Shown here piece after piece: positions 57,301-64,000 of a stretch of 64,000 nucleotides of DNA. The translations under genes were made by a program, and so were the position numbers. Below the pieces are notes generated by a model that worked only from the letters and a program-made list of their open reading frames with translations, did no database searches and was not told the origin of the DNA. The stretch is from positions 2,089,501 through 2,153,500 of the forward strand of contig JAXDDX010000016.1 in NCBI GenBank assembly GCA_034670405.1, given 5' to 3'. The stretch's first letter is position 1, and each line of letters begins with the position of its first letter. This DNA is from Hoplostethus atlanticus. Its lineage: Eukaryota > Chordata > Actinopteri > Trachichthyiformes > Trachichthyidae.

Positions 57301-60300
57301 GAGAGAGAGGGGTAAATACAGGCTGTTCTGACCACTGAGAGTGTTTGACCACACTATTCTTTGTGTTGGATAATTGGAGCCTAACTCCTAATGGAGAAGA
57401 GAGATAATGTGCTAGGAATGTTGTCAATGGTTTGCTTAGGGGAGAGGATTTGAAAATGTAAATATATAATCATGAGCCAGATGCCACACAGTTGCTTTGT
57501 TTAGCCAACTTGATGCTGACTATGTTTACACACAGATGGCAACTGGATTATCTCCCCTACCTAACACAAAAGTACTGCAGTTGGAAAGTTGTGTTTGTAT
57601 GTTGTATTCATATGCATGAGAAATTCATATTTCAATTGGCAGTTTATATGATAAGCAGGTAGACAATGATGATGATGATATTTGAGCAGTATTTTGAAAG
57701 GGAAGTGCAGGAGTGTTTGAAAAGGTCTTTTGCACCCAAGTACACAGACAATACATGCAAAAATATAAAAATGACATAATTAAGAAGTTACAGACTGAAT
57801 GCGTATGCACTAAGCAACAGGAGACTTCTATTTCATTGTCTATTGAGCTTAATGAATGCAGATTTACACACACATAAATTAACATTCATCAATCATGAGT
57901 AAAATGTATGTATGCGTGTGTGTTTGGCTTAAAGGTTGACATAAAAACATGTAGAATTTGTTGATCAATATATCACTGCCAAATCAATAGGGATGATACA
58001 TTACAATTATTGCAAAACCCACAACTTTCAGTGTTACCATTAATGGCACTCTAATGCTTTGTGCTTTGTGTTTGATATATTTTCTGAGTTACTGGCAAGT
58101 GGCACTTCAAGAGGAGAGAGGGAATAATAATGAAACCTGACAATAGAAAGCAGCTTACATTTTAACCATTCATATAGCTGTGATATTCTTCATGGAAAGC
58201 CTACATCTTTAGGAATTCACATAATTCACATATTCCACAAAATCAAATTGACTTGAATATCCAATTTACATTTGACTCAAGCCTATTCCTGTCAGAATCA
58301 CCCAATCAACAGCATTCTCTCTTCTCATTAAAAATAAACAGTCTGTGTGAAGGAGATGCTAATTGCTAATCAACAGGTTCAGAGTGTGTGTGTTTCCCCT
58401 TGCTCTGCATCTTTTCTACTTTTTCTCTGTGTCAAGAAAATCCCCTTTGACACAAACCTAGACAGACACAGTGGCTGCTGTGGGAACCAATGTCACTTTT
58501 CAGGCAAGTAACTGGAGAGATGGAAGGACGTAGGGCGAGAGGGAGGCAGGTACAAGCACAGAGTTCAGACGAATATGAAATTAAATGATTTATCCCTGTG
58601 GGAATGAGTATGTGTGTGTGTGTGTGTGTGTGTCTATGTTGAATGCACTTATTGTAAGTCGCTTTGGATAAAAGCGTCTGCTAAATGATTGTAATGTGTG
58701 TGCGAGTGCACGTGTGTGCATAAGTGTGATAAGCAGAGGAAGGTATAACGCAGGCAGCAGGGTGGAAAGGTAGAAAAGAGCAAAGGAAATTAAACTGAAT
58801 GAACAAACTCACCATGCTTGTGGGGTACTGGGACTGAGGACACAGTATGGGTTGTGAGGAGGAGGAGGAGGACAGCATAGAGGAGGAGGAGGAAAGGAGA
58901 AATAGAGACAAAGAGGCAGGGGAGCTGCAGGCTACTTTCACCCTGCTCTCCTCCTTCGAGGGCTGCTGGTTCAGAGGGCCTGGAGTATTACCACTGATAA
59001 ACACCAGCCACTGGACAGACACACACGTACAGAGATGATATAGCAATATGTTCACAGCATAAGCCTCAAGAGACAACAGCACAATAGCAATATGATGCAA
59101 AAAAATGTCGCCCTGGATATTAGAGTCCCACCTGCTCGCCCAGGGACAGGCAGGTAACCCTGTAGGCATGCCTCTGGCCTTTCCAGGGCTCTAATTGGCT
59201 GACTGTCTCCACCTCCAGTCCTTCCCCTTCCTCCTCCTCATCTATGACATGGATGTTGCTATAGAAACGGCCAGGGGCCAGGAGCCACGGCTCTGGGCCT
59301 GCCTCAAAGACAATGAGGCGTGACGCTCTGACAGAGAGCACCACGTCAGACACCGAGGTCTAGAGAGAGACAGAGAGAGAGAGAGATGGAGAGAGAGACA
59401 GAAAGAAAGATAAATTGAATTGGGAATTGAAATTGCAAGTGGTACAGGACTGGCTGTGTGTACTGTATGTAGAACAGTCTCAGGTAGCCTATGTATGTGA
59501 GTGGAAGTGGCTGTAGAGCAGTCCTGTCAGGCGAGGGAGCAGAGCACAACTCTCCTGTGGCATCAGAAAAAAAACATAGGCTCTCCCTTCATCCCGCTTC
59601 AACCAAACTCCCTGAAAAATAGGTCAATTAACAACCTCTGCTCTCTTACTATCTCTCTCAGACATATACACACACACACGTCCCCTGTACGCACCCTGAG
59701 GGGAGTGTGGGCAGCCAGTGTTGCCATGGAGCTAATGTTGTATTTATCCACTTCTATGGTAATAGTGACAAGGGTATGTCCTGGACCCACTGCCTCCATC
59801 TGAAGACCTGCACAGTAGTCAGGACCAGGGCCAACAGGGTCTACTCACACACAGACAGACACAGACACACACATTCTTTTTTATAAAAAGGGGACAATGC
59901 ACATTAATCAGCATTAGTCCAATGTAAATGTGAAGTTCTAACTAACCTAATGCTCACAATTGTGACTATCAATGAGCTACGTCTTCAGCTCCCTAGAGAA
60001 TGAGTGCTAGGTGCTGAGCTCCCTAATGTGCACAGGTGTAGCATTCCAGTCTTGAGCAGCTTGAAAATTATGGTTTTTATACTATGGTTACCAGTGCATG
60101 TGCACTGTATGAAAATTATTTTTCATTGTAGTGTACTTGTGTAAGAATAAAATAACAGGTGAAGCAGCAGCTAGCTCCTTGGTTACCACAAGAGTTAGCA
60201 TAGCACCAAATACAGCCATACTTTATGGGAATTGTTATGTACATATTACTGTATAAACCCCTCAACATAAACATTTATGCATTTTATAAAATGAATAAAA

Positions 60301-60427
60301 GGACTGCAGTACAGATTATAATGGCCAGGAAGTGCACACTTAACTAAAGCTTGATCAGCTGAATCAGCTAGACATTTAAAAGCATGCAACTTCATCAATT
60401 CTACCTATACACACACATAAACTCACT

Positions 60428-60491
<64 letters not shown>

Positions 60492-61667
60492 CTGACTGAA
60501 AACCACAGTAGGGTTGGTACCTTGTTCATTTTATCTAGTGTTGCTAATGGAACTTTCAAAGTACTTCCATGTCGTCGGTCAGTGTGTGTTTGTGAACCTA
60601 TGTGTGATCCCATTGATCCAATCAAGTCTCTAATCGAGATGAGATGAGTTAATTGATTGCCTCCTACAGAAAAGGCCTAAAACATACTGCCATAAACTCT
60701 TAAGCTTGTTAATGTGTGCATGAATGTGAGTTCGCAGGTAGGCACGTATGTATATAAAATGGAAGTGTGCATGTAGGTGTGCATTAGAAGGAAGGGGGTG
60801 AAGATTTTTGCTTTCACAGCAAACTTGGAGTCAGCCCTTTGACTTACTAAAGCTGAAGACCACACACATCACTAATGTAAGATGCTCAAGTGCTGAGGAG
60901 CCTAAAAGTGTTGTGGCTAGAGAAGTGCCACACTGGAGACATGGAGAGTCGGGAGACACTGACTCAGCCCAAAGAAGGAGTAGACTGTGGTGGTATCATC
61001 AACTCTGGATACTCTCTCTTTCCTTCTCGTTCCTCTCCATAAATGTAAACTCATTGTATCAACCCAAAATATACTTACAGCTGATGTTGAAATGTAATTG
61101 GCTTCAAAATGCTCTACTAAAGGATTAGAGAACCTTTCCTCACCTAATAATTCCATCATTTAAATAGGCAAATTTCAATACATTTAGTTGATTGATTGAT
61201 AGATATGTGATTATGGATAGAGGTGATTGCAGCACCTTGGACTGGGGCGAAGATGCCAGGAGGCTGTGTGATAACACGGAACTTCATCAGGGAGCAGTCT
61301 GTGATCTCCAACAGGTTGGTCAGCAAAGGAGAATTCTTAGAGGTGGTGCCCAGGGAAGAGGCCTGGCCCAGGGTGTGGGGAGGAGAAGTGGAGCCTCTGT
61401 GGAACTGGGTGTCCGAAGGAGTGGAAGCCTGGTCTGGTTCCTCTCTCTCCCCCCACACAGCCATGGGCAGCATGATGGTGTCCCCCACCCGGCAGTCTCC
61501 TCTCTTGGGCAGGAGCTCCACATGAGCTGGCCTCAATACATACACCTGAACGGAAAAGAGAGGGAGAGAGGAAAAAATAACTAAGAAGAAAGAGATAGAT
61601 AACAGTGTGAAAGTGGCAAGTCAACTGGTGACTTGATATTTTGCCTACCGTTTGTATGAACCTACCA

Positions 61668-61703
<36 letters not shown>

Positions 61704-61898
61704 TGTGTGTACTCACCTGTCCCGCAGCGGTGTGTCGAGGGTTAAGTGTGTCTGCTGCCTGGATCTCAGTCTGACCCAGCTTCTTTCCCACTATTACATT
61801 TCCTTTCACCGTCACCACGGCAACATCGCTGTCACTCTCTGACCAGCTCACAGCACCACTCCCCCCTTCTAACTGTTCAGTTACATGGGCGCGCACGC

Positions 61899-61956
<58 letters not shown>

Positions 61957-62251
61957 TCACACACACACACACACATATTCACACACAGCAGATAAGCACA
62001 CAGCAAACACAATCTTTCTGAATTAAATGCAGCTTCTATTCCCTCTGACCACACCAACACACACACACCAACACACACACAGACCTGTATGTAGTGCTGG
62101 TAGAACTGTCCCTCTTGTTGCCAAGGAAACACCAGGATAGAGGGTATCAGAATGAGGCGTTCGTATACCTCCACTTCCTGGTGAACTGTGATTGGTGGGG
62201 TCAGTGGAAAGGTTTGACTGTCCTGAAAAGGGAGGGAGCGTAAGCATGATC

Positions 62252-62294
<43 letters not shown>

Positions 62295-63594
62295 GTGTGT
62301 GTGTGTGCATGCTACACCTCTATGACTATGCTGGAGAGCGAGGCTTTGATAATGGTGCGTCCAGCCCCAAGTGTCTCCACCTCGTAATACGTGTTGTTAG
62401 TAGAAGATTCCAGTACAGAAAACAGCCGGTCACTTATCTCCACTGTCAAGACCACGTTCTGAAAGTGAAGGGACCGGTAGGGGAGTCGGGGGGTGGGGTA
62501 GAGGCGGAGACAGAGAGACGTGGAATGAAAACATACAGATGAGAGATGTGGTCATCATGGAAACAGTCTACAGGTGACACCAGCTGGTGACATTTAGGCC
62601 GGCTGTTATGACAACATTACCTTTGACAGGTGTACCACATGTCCCTCCTGATCATGGACGTGAACACTCAGGTGATACTGGTGTCCGACCTCCAGCACCC
62701 ATCTGTCTGCCTCCTCCTCCACTGACAGGGCTACACACGCGCACACACATTGTTAGCCATCCTCTATTTCAGTGTCTACAGATATGTGGTGTTGGGTCCA
62801 TGTTTCATGCTTACTGAGGTAGCTGGGCTCCACCACATAGACAGAGCAGTGGGACACATGGGGTCCAGTGGAGTCCACTAGGCCTGGAGAAAGAGGTGTG
62901 CTCAGGAAAACGTTAGGGTTAGGGTTCAGGAAGGCATGTCAAGACAATGCCTATAAGTACAACAACACACAGGATGAGTGTTTCAGTGAGTGAGCATTAG
63001 GATACTGGGATGTGAGAGGGTCAGAGTAGCGTGTCCCATCCGGACTGCAGTCACAGTGGCTGTGTCCCGGTCCACAGTGATGACATCATCATCATCATCT
63101 GGGTCTTGTTCTACAGACAACTGGTAACCCCCCACACCAAGAGTCACATCTGGAGAGAGACAGACAGAGAGATGAGGGGGAGAAGAGAAGAGAAGAGAAG
63201 AGAAGAGAAGAGAAGAGAAGAGAAGAGAAGAGAAGAGGCAAAATGAGAAAAGATGTTTTCTAGATGTTTTAGTCATAAACAAGAGCTGACATGCCTATTC
63301 AAAGTGACAAAGGTGGGACGGCCACCCTCCTAACTAATGCGTTTGATAATAAATAGGACAAATAGGTTTGCTCCAGCAAGATGCAAATGGCCTACAAGGA
63401 CTTAGATGTGTGTGGACTCTATAGACAACACTGCTGTGTAAGCAACAGAGACCCATCTTACCGGTGTTTATGTCATGAACGCTCTTCCAGACATAGAAGG
63501 GGAGGGTGGAGCCTAGCAGCAGGTAGGTATCCCGGGAGGGGCTAAGGTACAGCCTGTCAGTCACAAATAGGCTGACAGTCGCTGGCTCCACCCA
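47404..63594 (-). CDS. nup210l: Nuclear pore membrane glycoprotein 210-like (NUP210L), N-terminus outside window
   Basis: 33 phase-consistent exons (1656 codons; human 1888 aa): 63594-63462, 63149-63006, 62883-62815, 62730-62621, 62458-62318, 62222-62085, 61872-61717, 61545-61236, 59807-59695, 59359-59132, 59010-58813, 57073-56881, 56790-56720, 56614-56510, 56376-56275, 56176-56048, 55822-55695, 55176-54981, 54794-54615, 53867-53787, 53484-53353, 53269-53123, 52795-52710, 52022-51848, 51523-51348, 50659-50439, 50249-50113, 50032-49909, 49714-49562, 49469-49186, 48739-48538, 48446-48330, 47495-47404. The gp210 family are single-pass pore-membrane proteins with a large lumenal part of Ig-like repeats. 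Matching blocks include SPVWFVRLL, FHAHNTHTHIITNRDDLVQV, LSDYAPLPVLPAIS and LQIDPVTGAALAKKPGTVVV. The transmembrane segment (LLDFQLILVFAVFAVLAITA) is in the penultimate exon. The short tail (RERALRRRHWLWNKR) is less certain; AATAAA lies 39 nt past its stop (47365-47370). NUP210L rather than NUP210 rests on synteny with rab13 and rps27. Confidence 0.92.
48244..48264 (+). repeat. Poly-G run (21 G)
   Basis: An uninterrupted G run in the last nup210l intron, about 70 bp from the donor of the transmembrane exon. It may fold as a G-quadruplex or be an assembly-length artefact. Confidence 0.9.
50756..51175 (+). mobile_element. Interspersed fish repeat, class uncertain
   Basis: It starts with a CAAGATT tandem, then TTAATTGTCACATACACACA and GTGCAGTGAAATGCAAAGTG. 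It ends AGTCCTGATGGCCTGAGGAA followed by AGAAACTCCGTCTCAGTCTC. This wording recurs widely in fish genomes as a non-autonomous interspersed repeat. It fills most of the intron between two nup210l exons. Confidence 0.55.
51307..51334 (+). repeat. Poly-G run (28 G)
   Basis: 28 uninterrupted G, on the nup210l strand a C run beginning 12 nt after the donor of exon 51523-51348. Preceded on the plus strand by (GT)n. Confidence 0.92.
52110..52545 (+). mobile_element. 3' end of a LINE (non-LTR retrotransposon)
   Basis: A translated remnant, PARALRSTDSLRLTTPKTQ and after a frame change FKRLLKTHLFSHTF, matches the C-terminal tail common to fish LINE ORF2 proteins (PARxLRSSD...FKxxLKTHLF). It is followed by AAACCCTTTGAGACT and a TGATTTGATTTATT tandem tail. 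Truncated at its 5' end, in a nup210l intron. Confidence 0.7.
53535..53583 (-). mobile_element. SINE tail fragment
   Basis: TTTAGCTGACACTCTAATCC followed by ATAGTGACTTCAAATT is a diverged reverse-orientation copy of the fish SINE tail (TTTAGCAGACGCTCTTATCC type). It lies in a nup210l intron. Confidence 0.5.
55415..55615 (+). mobile_element. Fish interspersed repeat fragment
   Basis: CCTTGAGCAAGACACTGGGA, then GGCAGCTCCCAGGTGTGAAT, then AATGTGAAACAGGGCATTGC has the wording of a common fish repeat. It lies in a nup210l intron. Classification is not certain. Confidence 0.45.
57074..58812 (-). other. nup210l: Longest traced nup210l intron
   Basis: A 1.74-kb intron with no exon signal. It contains (GA)n at 57284-57310, (GT)n at 58612-58634 and a clear SINE tail at 58652-58696 (TTGTAAGTCGCTTTGGATAA, AAGCGTCTGCTAAATGATTG). 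The exon phases on both sides fit without an additional exon. Confidence 0.6.
59808..61235 (-). other. nup210l: nup210l intron with (CA)n microsatellite
   Basis: A 1.4-kb intron. It holds a CA repeat at 60430-60489 and no recognisable exon or RNA gene. Confidence 0.6.
61671..62308. repeat. Cluster of CA/GT microsatellites filling consecutive nup210l introns
   Basis: (GT)n at 61671-61710, (CA)n at 61893-61953 and (GT)n at 62254-62308 occupy three successive short introns (171, 212 and 95 bp). The last intron is mostly repeat. Confidence 0.9.
63181..63237. repeat. (AGAAG)n pentanucleotide microsatellite
   Basis: About 11 AGAAG units in the nup210l intron between exons 63594-63462 and 63149-63006. 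On the transcript strand this is a CTTCT pyrimidine tract ending about 30 nt before the acceptor. Confidence 0.95.
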
Positions 63595-63616
63595 CTGAAG
63601 GGACAGAGAGACATAA

Positions 63617-64000
63617 AGCTCTGGCCAAGATTATTGGCACCCTTGCATTTTATAAAGGTATACAATATCTTCTGACATAATTGGAAAGTGAAGTGAAGTC
63701 TTCATACATTCATCTATTGATTTACAACAGCACATGATCAAACATAAAAATCATAAAAAAAAATCTTTTATGGTTTCAAAATTGAAAAGTGGCCATGGCC
63801 ATGATTATTGGCACCCTTTAGAGCAATTCAAATCAATTTTGTTGAAGGAAATAGATTCTTATTTGCAGTGTAATTCAACTCACCTGTGACAGGTTGCAGG
63901 TGCCCACATGATATAAATGAACCAATTAAATTATCCATTTTAAAATGGGAACAGTCTGTTCTGCCTCCCGGTCGTCTGCGAAAATGGTGAAGAGAAAAGA
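63617..64000 (+). mobile_element. Left end of a Tc1-like transposon, running off the window
   Basis: The motif AGATTATTGGCACCCTT occurs near 63628 and as TGATTATTGGCACCCTT near 63803, about 175 bp apart. This is the outer/inner direct-repeat pair of the IR/DR class of Tc1 inverted repeats. The sequence ends CTGCCTCCCGGTCGTCTGCG and an ATG at 63984 (MVKRK...), a plausible transposase start cut by the window edge. The element lies in the nup210l intron upstream of exon 63594-63462. Confidence 0.75.

Overview
The window is vertebrate nuclear DNA, most likely from a ray-finned (teleost) fish. Six multi-exon genes with GT-AG introns can be read. Four are traced exon by exon to a complete, in-phase coding sequence, and a fifth is traced across 33 exons. 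Introns are short and packed with CA/GT, GA/CT, poly-G and tetranucleotide repeats. The repeats include tails of fish-type tRNA-derived SINEs, a LINE 3' end, a palindromic MITE and the left end of a Tc1-like transposon. The species cannot be named from the sequence.

Layout. (1) 1-8.15 kb, plus strand: the 3' part of an ASH1L-type gene that lacks the exons for AWS/SET/post-SET, bromodomain, PHD and BAH, and has two reading-frame breaks in its large 5' exon. (2) 8.7-22.4 kb, minus: RUSC1 (RUN and SH3 protein), an 11-exon, 1938-codon model, convergent with the ASH1L-like gene. (3) 24.3-27.75 kb, minus: FDPS (farnesyl diphosphate synthase), 9 exons, 397 aa. (4) 29.06-36.05 kb, minus: FAM189B/ENTREP3, 14 exons, 750 aa. 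(5) 37.8-43.08 kb, minus: RAB13, 8 exons, 200 aa. (6) 44.48-47.05 kb, plus: RPS27, 4 exons, 84 aa, with two related H/ACA snoRNA-like elements in introns 2 and 3. (7) 47.37-63.6 kb, minus: NUP210L (gp210-like nuclear pore membrane protein), 33 exons; the N-terminus lies beyond the window.

Order and strands match two human chromosome 1q blocks, ASH1L-RUSC1-FDPS and RAB13-RPS27-NUP210L, joined here through FAM189B. The products do unrelated cellular jobs: chromatin, endosomal/synaptic adaptor, isoprenoid synthesis, NEDD4-ligase adaptor, junctional trafficking, ribosome and nuclear pore. FDPS makes the farnesyl diphosphate from which the geranylgeranyl anchor of RAB13 is built, but no co-regulation is visible.

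The most unusual contents are the catalytically empty ASH1L derivative, the paired snoRNA-like elements in RPS27, and a three-fold TTTCCGG motif at exact 28-bp spacing in the RPS27 promoter.
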